50,897 nucleotides of DNA from an uncultured Clostridia bacterium (GTDB lineage: Bacteria; Bacillota; Clostridia; UBA1381): the NCBI GenBank assembly GCA_904395315.1, contig CAJFNT010000064.1:1-50897 (forward strand), given 5' to 3'. Position numbers and translations under genes: made by a program. The stretch's first letter is position 1. Each line of letters starts with the position of its first letter. The notes under the pieces are model-generated. The model worked only from the letters and a program-made list of their open reading frames with translations. It did no database searches and was not told the origin of the DNA. Shown here piece after piece: positions 41,904 through 50,226 of the stretch.

Positions 41904-42374
41904 ATGAAAAAACTTTTATTGGCAACAATCGTTATGACTTTCCTTTGGGCTGCGCATGCAATGGCGTCGGAGCCGGTCGCGGTGGATATTTCTTTGAATA
42001 TAAATGGTTCTCAGGCAAGCGTGAGAGCATATAACTTTTTTGGAAATAATTATTTTAAGCTGCGTGATATAGCTTCACTGCTCAACGGAACAGACAAGCA
42101 GTTCAATGTTAGCTATAGCGACTATACGGGTAGAGTGTATATATCTCCCGGTAAAGCTTACACATCGTATGAAGATACCGAAACATTCAATGAGTCTGAC
42201 ACAGAGATAGTCTCCGTGTTTTCGACACCGCTCATATGCTTTGGTTCGGATCTGAATGATCATATAACGTTTGTCGGATATAATGTTAATGGGAATAATT
42301 TTTTCAAGCTCCGTGACCTTGCGTGGTTTCTGGATTTTGATGTAGAGTATAATAGTGGGACTATATATATATAG
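41904..42374 (+). CDS. Secreted stalk-domain protein, 5' part (frameshifted)
   Basis: A signal peptide (residues 1-21, MKKLLLATIVMTFLWAAHAM) is followed by two copies of a stalk/copper-amine-oxidase-N-like motif: YNFFGNNYFKLRDIASLL and YNVNGNNFFKLRDLAWFL. The frame ends in a (TA)6 tract at 42362-42373, which gives ...SGTIYI and a TAG stop. Reading past the tract in the +2 frame gives GTIYIDTALPYE, the expected end of a stalk motif and the start of the next ORF, so this is the N-terminal half of a longer protein. Function is not known; such domains are common in surface proteins of this group. Confidence 0.75.
   Translation: MKKLLLATIVMTFLWAAHAMASEPVAVDISLNINGSQASVRAYNFFGNNYFKLRDIASLLNGTDKQFNVSYSDYTGRVYISPGKAYTSYEDTETFNESDTEIVSVFSTPLICFGSDLNDHITFVGYNVNGNNFFKLRDLAWFLDFDVEYNSGTIYI
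42362..42373 (+). repeat. (TA)6 dinucleotide tract at a frameshift point
   Basis: Six TA units immediately before the stop of the 5' half. With five units the two flanking ORFs form one frame of about 526 codons. This is either a phase-variable switch, a real disruption or an assembly error. Confidence 0.7.
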
Positions 42375-42382
42375 ATACCGCA

Positions 42383-43486
42383 TTGCCATACGAAATTATT
42401 GCGTCTATGAATGATACAAGCAGTGAGGTCATCGGTGAGGCCTGCGAAGCGGATCTGCCTCTTTTTACAGATGAAGTACCGCTTAGATCATATTACAGCA
42501 CACACACCGTCGTATACAACGATGAGCAGTCAGAGCGAATAAGAAAATTTCCGCGTCTGAATGGCGTGTATATAAAAGTAAGCGAGTTACCGGATTATCG
42601 TTTTGATGTTTATGAGAACGGGAATGAAGTTTTTATAATACGGAACAGCGACAAACAATATACTATCCCCACTACAGAATTTATAAATTCTAAGGCAAGC
42701 GATAAGAGATATGTCCGTCCATCATCCGTACAAGTATATCTTGATGGCGAACCGGTAAACAGTATTGATGCAGATGGTTATCTTATGATCTCGGCAAGTG
42801 AGCTCATGCGTTATGGTGATATAGAACCTATAGATCAATGGTCTTATGCTGCAAACCAGACGCCGATAGGTTATACAAACGGTAGGATTAATATAGATAT
42901 ATGGCGTGCAGAGTTAGAACGTGAATATGATTCTGCCGGGGGAGAAGTACAGATCTCCCAATATCCTATCGATGAGCGACCGGATTATGATCGCAGCTCG
43001 GGACAGCTTGAATATAAGCCGTCAGTAGGACTGGGGGAATACAGCATATATGAGTACAATAACTTTTCCGCAAGGTATATAGGACAATGTAGTGGATTTA
43101 GCCGTGATGGATACGGTATATATAATGCTCATGATGCAACCATGGGGGGTCTTGACTCATGGACACGATATTACTATACTATCGAACGTGGTCTGTTTGA
43201 CAATGATCGTCTTATAAAGGGAATAAGCTATACAAAACAACATTACTCTGCCGGATTAAAAGGCGGCAGACGTATAGAGGGTGACAGAGTAAATGGCTAT
43301 ATGCGTGAATCTGTAATGGACGATGATTTTCGTTTTGGCTACAGAGTGGTATGTGAAGGTGATATTAAAAATAGCGAATATTATGGCGCTTATAAGGCTT
43401 ATGATGAAAATGGACAGCTGATATATGCAGGACTTTATTCTGACCCATTGAATCCAGATCTCACTACAGATATTCAGGGGTTTTGA
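42383..43486 (+). CDS. Secreted stalk-domain protein, 3' part (frameshifted)
   Basis: The ORF starts at a TTG with no ribosome binding site and no signal peptide, so it is unlikely to be translated alone. In the joined frame it continues from the 5' half. It has another stalk-like stretch (VQVYLDGEPVNSIDADGYLMISASELMRYG) and a C-terminal region of about 130 residues with repeated Gly/Tyr motifs (YIGQCSGFSRDGYGIYN, YYGAYKAYDENGQLIYAG) that I do not recognise. A terminator follows. The joined protein would be about 526 residues and secreted. Confidence 0.6.
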   Translation: MPYEIIASMNDTSSEVIGEACEADLPLFTDEVPLRSYYSTHTVVYNDEQSERIRKFPRLNGVYIKVSELPDYRFDVYENGNEVFIIRNSDKQYTIPTTEFINSKASDKRYVRPSSVQVYLDGEPVNSIDADGYLMISASELMRYGDIEPIDQWSYAANQTPIGYTNGRINIDIWRAELEREYDSAGGEVQISQYPIDERPDYDRSSGQLEYKPSVGLGEYSIYEYNNFSARYIGQCSGFSRDGYGIYNAHDATMGGLDSWTRYYYTIERGLFDNDRLIKGISYTKQHYSAGLKGGRRIEGDRVNGYMRESVMDDDFRFGYRVVCEGDIKNSEYYGAYKAYDENGQLIYAGLYSDPLNPDLTTDIQGF

Positions 43487-43547
43487 GATCTATTAAAAAA
43501 TATGTGGGATAAAAATTAAAGATGTAATTGATCAATTGATATTAAAG

Positions 43548-43590
43548 CAGCGGTACATAAAACTGTTTGTGTTTATGTACCGCTGTTTTT
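43548..43590 (+). terminator. Bidirectional terminator between the stalk gene and traX
   Basis: CAGCGGTACATAAA and TTTATGTACCGCTG form a perfect 14-bp stem, followed by TTTTT on plus. The traX stop codon on minus overlaps it. Confidence 0.92.
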
Positions 43591-44278
43591 ATATTATCAT
43601 CGAAATAGCATAGAGCGCTGCAAGATGCAAGGGGTAATACAAGTAAAAAAGAGTTTTCATTGGATGCTTCCCTCGTGTGCCGTTGTACATTGCGAGCGGG
43701 ATAAGTGACAGAAGTGACCACCATTGTATGTCGCCGAACGCCAGGCTCACGGCTGCCATGCCTATCGCTGCAAGTATGAGCCGCTGGCGTTTGTCATTGC
43801 CGAGCGAGATTAGAACCGGCAGCATTACGCCCCAGAAACCGTAGTCAACGTTAAAGCCAGGGATCAGCTCGGGGAGCAGCATCGTCACGAATACGACAAG
43901 CGCGAATGCCGCGGCGGAGAGCAGCAGCATCGAACGCGCGCTTTTCTCGCTGTGGAGCGCGTATATAAGCGGTATCGCAAGCGCGAAGCTTATGAATATG
44001 CACATTGTGAGATCTCTGTCAGCCGCATAATATATTATCTGCGCGGCTATGCCCAGAGCAGTCATTCGTCCCCAGTAAAGACGTTTATTATGCGTGTAGC
44101 GGCAGCCCTCTGCTATCATATAGGCGAAGATCGGGAATGCAAGTCTGCCTATCACGCGAAGTATGCGATACTGCGGCAAAAGCAGCATTCCGATGTGGTC
44201 TATCGTCATTACTATGAGCGCGAATAGCTTTAGAGCCGTGCCGCTCAAGCCTTGCTTGGGGATCAATGTATTTTCCAT
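43589..44278 (-). CDS. TraX family membrane protein
   Basis: TraX was named for F-pilin acetylation, but chromosomal homologues in Firmicutes are membrane acyltransferase-like proteins of unsettled role. The motifs LKLFALIVMTIDHIGMLLLPQY, GRLAFPIFAYMIAEGCRYTHNKRLY and the C-terminal LFYLYYPLHLAALYAI are typical, and about seven hydrophobic helices are present. Length 229 is normal. AGGAGACCG lies upstream of the ATG on the minus strand. It is convergent with the stalk gene and stands alone between two terminators. Confidence 0.88.
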   Translation of the reverse strand: MENTLIPKQGLSGTALKLFALIVMTIDHIGMLLLPQYRILRVIGRLAFPIFAYMIAEGCRYTHNKRLYWGRMTALGIAAQIIYYAADRDLTMCIFISFALAIPLIYALHSEKSARSMLLLSAAAFALVVFVTMLLPELIPGFNVDYGFWGVMLPVLISLGNDKRQRLILAAIGMAAVSLAFGDIQWWSLLSLIPLAMYNGTRGKHPMKTLFYLYYPLHLAALYAISMII

Positions 44279-44362
44279 GAAACGGTCTCCTGTATATCAA
44301 AGTTAATAACTATATTATATACCATAAAGTATACTCCAAGTCAAGTCGATAATAAGCATTTT

Positions 44363-44414
44363 ACAAAAAATATCGGGAACGGCACCGTGGCTATGCGACG
44401 GTACTGTTCCCGAT
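44363..44414 (-). terminator. Terminator of the ABC exporter operon (minus strand)
   Basis: ATCGGGAAC/GTTCCCGAT with an inner ACCGTC-like stem; on the minus strand it is followed by a T-run (ATTTTTTGT). Confidence 0.85.
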
Positions 44415-44418
44415 AGTA

Positions 44419-46182
44419 TCACATTGTGGCATACATGCTGTAGAGATGGCTGTATATGCCGCCTTTTTCTATAAGCTCCTTATGCGTGCCTTCTTCCTCA
44501 ATCCCCTTGTCGGTGAGGACAAGGATCTTGTCGGAATTCTTTATCGTTGTGAGTCTGTGCGCTATGGTGAACACAGTTCTTCCGGAGGCAAGACGTTCAA
44601 GTGATTCCTGGACGATCTTTTCGCTTTCGTTGTCGAGCGCTGAGGTGGCTTCGTCAAGGATAAGTATCGGTGGGTTTTTAAGGAATACGCGCGCAATGGA
44701 GATACGCTGCTTCTGACCGCCCGAGAGTTTTACTCCGCGCTCGCCCACGTATGTATCATATCCGTCGGGGAGTGAGGATATGAACTCGTGGGCGCCTGCT
44801 GCTTTTGCTGCCTCTATTACCTCCTCGCGTGATGCTCCGGGCTTTCCGTATTCGATATTGTCAAATACAGTGCCGGAGAACAGGTAAACGTCCTGCTGCA
44901 CAACGCCTATTGACGAGCGCAGTGATCTTAATGTGACGTCCTTTATGTCAACACCGTCTATAGTTATCCTTCCCTCTGTAACATCGTAGAAACGCGGGAT
45001 AAGATTGCACATGGTCGTCTTTCCGCCGCCGGAGGGACCTACGAGCGCCACGCTCGTGCCGCTCGGAACATGGAGATCAATACCGCTTAATACCTCGGTG
45101 TCATCATCGCTGTAATGGAAGGTCACATTGTCAAAATCGATCTCTCCCTTTACATCTTTCAGCTCCTTCGCATCCGGTTTTTCAACAATGTCCTGAGGCG
45201 CGTCCATGATCTCACAGAAACGCTCGATACCAGTCATACCGCGCTGGAACTGCTCCGTGAACTGGATTATCGTGCGTATCGATGCGAAAAGACTGCTCAC
45301 GTACAGAAGATATGCAGTGAAATCGCCTGCCGATATGCTGCCTTTCATAAGGAACAGAGAGCCTGCAACAACGACCGTGAGATACATCACACCCTCAAAG
45401 AAACGGTTCGTGCTTCCGAAACCGCCCATGTAGAGGTAGCCGAGCTTTTTGAGCCGCAGGAATTCCTTGTTGCCGTGCTCGAATTTATCTTTCTCGATCT
45501 TTTCGTTGGCGAATGATTTTACCACGCGTATGCCGAGAAGCGAGTCCTCGACCTGTGAGTTTATCTCTCCGACCTGAACACGCTGATCCTTGAACGCGCG
45601 GCGCATCCTTGTGTTAAAGAACTTGACGAAAATGAAGATGAACGGGAGCACCGCGAATACTATGACTGTGAGAAGCGGATCTATGCCGAAGAGTATCACG
45701 AATGATACAGTTATCTTGAGCCCGGCAATAAAGAATTCCTCGGGACCGTGGTGCGCGAATTCTGTTATATCGAAAAGGTCGCTCGTTATTCTTGACATTA
45801 TCTGTCCGACCTTGTGTGTTGCAAAATATGAGAACGACAGCTTTTGCAGATGCGCAAACAAGTCTCGGCGCATGTCAGTTTCTATTTTCGCGCCCATCAC
45901 ATGGCCGGTATGCTGCATGTAGAAGTTCGCCGCAGCGTCGAGAAGACGAAGTATAAGATAGAGAACGCCCAGCTTCACTATAAATGCGATAGTGAGCGCG
46001 GCGGGATCGCTTACGGCAAGATCCGTTATGTTCCGCACTATTAGCGGGAAAACAAGATCGCATACCGTGGTGAGCGATGCGCATACCAGATCGAATATCA
46101 GTATTCCTTTATATTTTTTGAAGTAGGGAAGAAAGCGTTTTATAAGCACTCTGAGCTTCATTTGTTTCTTTTTCTGTTCCAT
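44419..46182 (-). CDS. ABC exporter half-transporter (canonical, likely homodimeric)
   Basis: A type IV (MsbA/LmrA-like) exporter: six helices in the N-terminal ~320 residues, then the nucleotide-binding domain with Walker A GPSGGGKTT, signature LSGGQKQRIS, Walker B ILDEATSALD with Glu, and the H-loop in IAHRLTTI. Both half-sites look canonical, so it can work as a homodimer. 587 residues. The ribosome binding site on the minus strand is AAAGGAG. It is the third gene of a minus-strand run and is followed by a terminator. Substrate unknown: multidrug, lipid or peptide are all possible. Confidence 0.92.
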   Translation of the reverse strand: MEQKKKQMKLRVLIKRFLPYFKKYKGILIFDLVCASLTTVCDLVFPLIVRNITDLAVSDPAALTIAFIVKLGVLYLILRLLDAAANFYMQHTGHVMGAKIETDMRRDLFAHLQKLSFSYFATHKVGQIMSRITSDLFDITEFAHHGPEEFFIAGLKITVSFVILFGIDPLLTVIVFAVLPFIFIFVKFFNTRMRRAFKDQRVQVGEINSQVEDSLLGIRVVKSFANEKIEKDKFEHGNKEFLRLKKLGYLYMGGFGSTNRFFEGVMYLTVVVAGSLFLMKGSISAGDFTAYLLYVSSLFASIRTIIQFTEQFQRGMTGIERFCEIMDAPQDIVEKPDAKELKDVKGEIDFDNVTFHYSDDDTEVLSGIDLHVPSGTSVALVGPSGGGKTTMCNLIPRFYDVTEGRITIDGVDIKDVTLRSLRSSIGVVQQDVYLFSGTVFDNIEYGKPGASREEVIEAAKAAGAHEFISSLPDGYDTYVGERGVKLSGGQKQRISIARVFLKNPPILILDEATSALDNESEKIVQESLERLASGRTVFTIAHRLTTIKNSDKILVLTDKGIEEEGTHKELIEKGGIYSHLYSMYATM

Positions 46183-46242
46183 TTATTTCTCCTTTCGGTC
46201 TGCCGCAGCGTACAGCGCGGCTGGTCTGTATATGATCGGCTA

Positions 46243-48060
46243 TTATTCAAAGCCTGTATTTTCTTCCTTGTACTGCTGTATGCAGAGATCGTAATAGTAG
46301 CCTTTTTTCTTCAGCAGCTCATTGTGTGTGCCGCGCTCTATTATCTTGCCTCCGCGCACGACGAGTATTACATCGGCACTGCGTATAGTGGATAGCCTGT
46401 GCGCGATTATGAATGAGGTCCTGCCTTTCAGCAGCTTGTTTACGGCGTTCTGTATCAGTCGTTCCGTCTCAGTGTCTATTGACGAGGTCGCCTCGTCGAG
46501 CACGAATATCTTTGGATCGGCTATTATGGCTCGTGCAAAGGATATGAGCTGCTTTTCACCGGTAGAGAGTCTGTCTCCGCTTTCGCCGACATCGGTGTCA
46601 TAGCCTGTGTCAAAGGCTGCGGCTACTTTGTCGGCCGCTACAGCTTTAGCTGCTGCTATGACCTCCTCATCCGTTGCAGACGGCTTTCCGTAGCGTATGT
46701 TTTCGGCTATAGTACCTGAAAAAAGATGGGGATCCTGCAGCACATAGCCTATGCTGCTGTGCAGCCATAGTCTGCTGCGCTTTTTGTAATCGACGCCATC
46801 GATGAGTATGGTGCCGGAGGTCGGTTCAAAGAAGCGGCACACGAGGTTTACAAGCGTGCTCTTCCCGGCTCCGGTCTCGCCGACTATGGCAACTGTCGTT
46901 CCTGCGGGGACCTTGAGATCAAAATGGCTCAGGACCTCCTCGTTTCCGTCGGGATATGTGAAGGATACATTGCGGAATTCGATGTCACCACGTATCGGCT
47001 CCCAGTTCTCTTTTTTGGGAGAATAGTTGTCGCCGTATTTTTTGACGACTTCGGGCGGATCCGATATGCCGGTCGGCTCGTCCAGAAGCCCGGTAACGCG
47101 CTCTATGTTTGCCTGCATAGAGATCAGCTCGGCAAGGTTCCTGGCGAGCTGTTGTATCGGTTCAAAGATGCCCACGGCATACGATACGAATGCCGAAAGC
47201 GTGCCTATGAGCATAATGTCCTCCATAACAAGTCCGCCGCCTCGGCTCAATACTATAGCCGTGGCAAGAGAGCCGCAGAACAGCACGAGCGGAACATATA
47301 CAGCGCTGAGCCGCGCGGCTTTTATCGATGCCGTTTTCATCTCAGAGGTTATACCTTTGAACTCGTTAAGGTTTTTGTCCTCGATAACAAGTGTTTTTGA
47401 GGTGAGAGCCCCCGTTGTCCCTTCGTTGTAGCTTCCGGTTATCTTCGAATTTATCTTCCGGACCTGCCTGTTCAGTTTAAGTATTTTATTCTGAAAGTAC
47501 CATGTAAGCACAGCCAGCGCAGGGACTATGAGCATTATTATGAGCGCAAGCTTCACATCGAGCATCATCATCGCCGCGAACGAGCCTATCACGTATAAAA
47601 ATGCCCACATCATATCAGAGACGTTCCATGCCGTCATGGTCGCTATCCTGTCGGTGTCGCTCATGACACGCGAGAGGATATAGCCTACGGGCGTAACATT
47701 GTAATATGAGAGTGAAAGATCCTGCAGATGCACGAAGCATGCGCGCTTCATTGATTTGCTTATCTGCATCTCAAGGAATGCACTGCCGCGCGTGAACATA
47801 ACAACACTTATGAACTGGAACAATATGACCGCCGCATAAAGTATTCCGAACGGCAGTATCCCGTTGAGCGTTCCTTCGGCTATGAAATTGTTTATCGCGT
47901 ATCGCTGGAACAGCGGCATAACTATATCGACCAGCGAGCATATGATGTTGAAAATTATTATCGCTGCCGCCGTCTTCTTAAACGGTGCTATGAACGGCAG
48001 CACACGCTTCCAGATACGTATATCAAAGTTTTTTGTATATTCTTTCTCATCGATCTTCAT
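46243..48060 (-). CDS. ABC exporter half-transporter (variant signature, heterodimer partner B)
   Basis: An exporter with six membrane helices and a nucleotide-binding domain with Walker A GETGAGKST, Walker B VLDEATSSID (Glu present) and a non-canonical signature LSTGEKQLIS in place of LSGGQ. In heterodimeric exporters the consensus-site Glu subunit often carries such an altered signature, which completes the degenerate site together with the partner's Asp. The ATG at 48060 (MKIDEKEYTK) has GAGGAGG upstream; the track's 48075 start lies in the upstream gene. 605 residues. It overlaps the stop of the upstream exporter by 14 bases, so the two are translationally coupled. Confidence 0.92.
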   Translation of the reverse strand: MKIDEKEYTKNFDIRIWKRVLPFIAPFKKTAAAIIIFNIICSLVDIVMPLFQRYAINNFIAEGTLNGILPFGILYAAVILFQFISVVMFTRGSAFLEMQISKSMKRACFVHLQDLSLSYYNVTPVGYILSRVMSDTDRIATMTAWNVSDMMWAFLYVIGSFAAMMMLDVKLALIIMLIVPALAVLTWYFQNKILKLNRQVRKINSKITGSYNEGTTGALTSKTLVIEDKNLNEFKGITSEMKTASIKAARLSAVYVPLVLFCGSLATAIVLSRGGGLVMEDIMLIGTLSAFVSYAVGIFEPIQQLARNLAELISMQANIERVTGLLDEPTGISDPPEVVKKYGDNYSPKKENWEPIRGDIEFRNVSFTYPDGNEEVLSHFDLKVPAGTTVAIVGETGAGKSTLVNLVCRFFEPTSGTILIDGVDYKKRSRLWLHSSIGYVLQDPHLFSGTIAENIRYGKPSATDEEVIAAAKAVAADKVAAAFDTGYDTDVGESGDRLSTGEKQLISFARAIIADPKIFVLDEATSSIDTETERLIQNAVNKLLKGRTSFIIAHRLSTIRSADVILVVRGGKIIERGTHNELLKKKGYYYDLCIQQYKEENTGFE

Positions 48061-49840
48061 TGCGCGCCTCCTCACTCTCGCCGAGGTGTGTTTCGTCTAT
48101 GTTTGTCTGTATGTCGTAAACGCGCTTGTACATTCCGTCCATTGCGCATAGCTCGTCATGTGTTCCCGATTCGATAAGCTTTCCGCGGTCGAGGACCAAT
48201 ATCTTATCGGCGTGCATAAGCGTTGTTATCCTGTGCGATATAAGGATCACTGTGCTGCCCTTGGTCTCACGCGAGAGCGCTTTTCTGATCTTCATATCAG
48301 TTTCGGCGTCAACTGCCGAAAGCGAGTCGTCAAATATTTTTATCGGTGTCTCGCTGACGAGCATCCGCGCTATCGCCACTCTTTGGCGCTGACCGCCCGA
48401 GAGCGTGACTCCGCGTTCGCCGACGATCGTGTCGTAGCCTTCCGTAAATTGCTCTATAGCCTCATCCACGGCTGCCGTATGCGCTGCGCTCCGCACAGCC
48501 TCGTATTCATCGGCTCCCGTATATGCCGCTGCTATATTTTCATGTATAGTGCCGGAAAACAAAAACGGCTCCTGAAGGACTATACCTATATTCCTTCTGA
48601 GGTATGAGCGGTCGATGTCTCTTATGTCAACACCGCCTATTTTTATGCTCCCGCAGTCGTCAGGCAGCGTATAGAGCATGTCCAGCAATGCGGCCAGCGT
48701 CGATTTGCCGCTCCCGGTACCGCCGAGGATACCGACAGTCGTACCGGCGGCCACGGTGAAAGAAACGTCATCGAGAACACGGTGGCTGCCGTTATAGCTG
48801 AAGCTGACGTGGTCAAATTCTATATCGCGGTCCATTGGCGGTCTTAGTCCGCCGGCATTTTCCGGCTCCTCCTCGGAGTTGAGGATATAATTTACTCTGT
48901 CTATTGAAACTCCGGCTTTGCTCATGTTTGAGAGCACTCTGCCGAGACTGCGCACCGGCCATGCGAGAGAGGCATTGTACGAAACGAACGCCGTGAATTC
49001 GCCCAGCGTAAGCTCGCCGTGTACCGTGAGGACCGTGCCGACTATAAGGACCGTCATTATCTGTATCCCGGTAAGAAGATCGCCGGCGCCCCAGTATACG
49101 CTCATAAGTCTGCCGACTTTTATCCAGAGCGAGGCAAAGGTATTGTTCTTTTCATCGAAGCGCTCTGTTTCATACGATTCGCGCCCGAATGCGCGGACTA
49201 CCCGCACGCCCGTGAGATTCTCCTGTACCTTTGCGGTGAGCTCTCCCTCCGCCTCGTCGGCTGCGAGAAAACGCCTCGATATTTTCGAATAGAAGAAAGC
49301 GGAATATCCGATTATGAACGGAATAAACGCCAGAGCTATGAGAGACAGTCGCGCGTTCATCGAGAACATTATCGATATATAGAGCAATACAAGGAAAACT
49401 ATCCTTATGACCTCGGTGAGCTGCGTGCATAAAAAGCTGCGTATCGTCTCCACATCATTAGTGCAGCGCTGTATTATATCGCCTGTCTTGTTTTTCATGT
49501 GCCATGAGCAAGGCAGCCGTTGGATGTGCCGGAACAGACTGTCCCGCATGGTCTTCATAAAACCTTCCGAACCTTTTGCGTTCCAGATGTTACTGAGATA
49601 AGTAAAGCATCCTGCCGCAGCGGCGCTTGCGAGCACTGCCAAGGCGGCGTAAAGAAGGAAGCGGGTGTTTCCTGCGGCGCCGAAGTCCACTATGTGGTCG
49701 ACCGTATACCGTATTATCTGCGGTGTGAGGGAATTGAACGCGGTGTTTAGCATGCCCGCGAACAGGGCAAGAATGAGAAAATGCAGATTCCCCTTCAGAA
49801 AGCGAGCTATTCCCCTGAATTTTCTTAGCTGTTTGTTCAT
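48047..49840 (-). CDS. ABC exporter half-transporter (degenerate Walker B, heterodimer partner A)
   Basis: Six membrane helices, Walker A GGTGSGKST, signature LSGGQRQRVA, and a Walker B ending KIFDDSLSAVD, where the catalytic Glu is replaced by Asp. That is the signature of the degenerate subunit of a heterodimeric exporter (as in TM287/288 or BmrCD). Its likely partner is the gene just downstream, whose signature is altered. The ATG at 49840 (MNKQLRKFRG) with TGAGGT upstream is preferred to the track's 49894. 597 residues. It heads the minus-strand run. Confidence 0.92.
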   Translation of the reverse strand: MNKQLRKFRGIARFLKGNLHFLILALFAGMLNTAFNSLTPQIIRYTVDHIVDFGAAGNTRFLLYAALAVLASAAAAGCFTYLSNIWNAKGSEGFMKTMRDSLFRHIQRLPCSWHMKNKTGDIIQRCTNDVETIRSFLCTQLTEVIRIVFLVLLYISIMFSMNARLSLIALAFIPFIIGYSAFFYSKISRRFLAADEAEGELTAKVQENLTGVRVVRAFGRESYETERFDEKNNTFASLWIKVGRLMSVYWGAGDLLTGIQIMTVLIVGTVLTVHGELTLGEFTAFVSYNASLAWPVRSLGRVLSNMSKAGVSIDRVNYILNSEEEPENAGGLRPPMDRDIEFDHVSFSYNGSHRVLDDVSFTVAAGTTVGILGGTGSGKSTLAALLDMLYTLPDDCGSIKIGGVDIRDIDRSYLRRNIGIVLQEPFLFSGTIHENIAAAYTGADEYEAVRSAAHTAAVDEAIEQFTEGYDTIVGERGVTLSGGQRQRVAIARMLVSETPIKIFDDSLSAVDAETDMKIRKALSRETKGSTVILISHRITTLMHADKILVLDRGKLIESGTHDELCAMDGMYKRVYDIQTNIDETHLGESEEARNEDR

Positions 49841-49913
49841 AATAAACCTCAATAAAAATGGGATCCCGCCCGTATACCGGGCGCAGTCCCCCAAAAGTTG
49901 TTCATTTAAGCTA

Positions 49914-49942
49914 ATTATACCACGTTAAATACAAAACTGCAA
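49914..49942 (-). promoter_or_regulatory. sigma-A promoter of the ABC exporter operon
   Basis: On the minus strand TTGCAG, 17-bp spacer, TATAAT. Its leader has a hairpin CGCCCG/CGGGCG (plus coordinates 49866-49882) before the ribosome binding site. Confidence 0.8.
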
Positions 49943-49973
49943 CCCCAAATACATCAGATTTTCAATGAAGTGT

Positions 49974-50001
49974 GTCGTTTACGTCGTTTTTCGTGTCGTT
50001 T
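49974..50001 (+). repeat. Three GTCGTTT direct repeats between divergent promoters
   Basis: GTCGTTT occurs at 49974, 49983 and 49995, just upstream of both the minus-strand ABC promoter and the plus-strand GLUG promoter. A regulator binding region is possible. Confidence 0.4.
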
Positions 50002-50023
50002 GGTAGAATTGCTATATTTTTTA

Positions 50024-50052
50024 TTGCCTAAATCGAAAGTTTGTGATATAAT
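50024..50052 (+). promoter_or_regulatory. sigma-A promoter of the GLUG protein gene
   Basis: TTGCCT, 17-bp spacer, TATAAT within TGATATAAT, the same -10 and context as in the mmdA leader. Confidence 0.75.
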
Positions 50053-50157
50053 AAACACAGTTAAGTAAATAAAGCAGTGGAATGGCTTTATAATTGGATG
50101 TGTTTATTGTATCGGTGTGTAGCAATGCTAAACGCATTGCACTTATGATATAATATC
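50044..50157 (+). repeat. Repeated leader element, copy 2
   Basis: Colinear with 36074-36187 over 114 bp without gaps. The invariant TTTATTGTATCGGTGT, the GCAATGC/GCATTGC hairpin and the two TGATATAAT boxes 102 bp apart are kept; the upstream stem differs in sequence (ATAAAGC/GCTTTAT) but is still a stem. It forms the first half of the leader of the GLUG-protein gene. Confidence 0.8.
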
Positions 50158-50226
50158 AAACAGATGAACCGATATGATACTTCCCGGGCGCGGCGGCGGA
50201 CGGAGAAATATAAGAGGAGGTACAAT

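Noticed and set aside
42383-42385. TTG at 42383 as a genuine start codon
   Set aside because: No ribosome binding site, no signal peptide, and the frame joins the upstream gene through the TA tract.
45115-45516. Plus-strand ORFs opposite the ABC exporters
   Set aside because: Antisense shadows of the well-supported exporter genes; composition like other wrong-frame translations.
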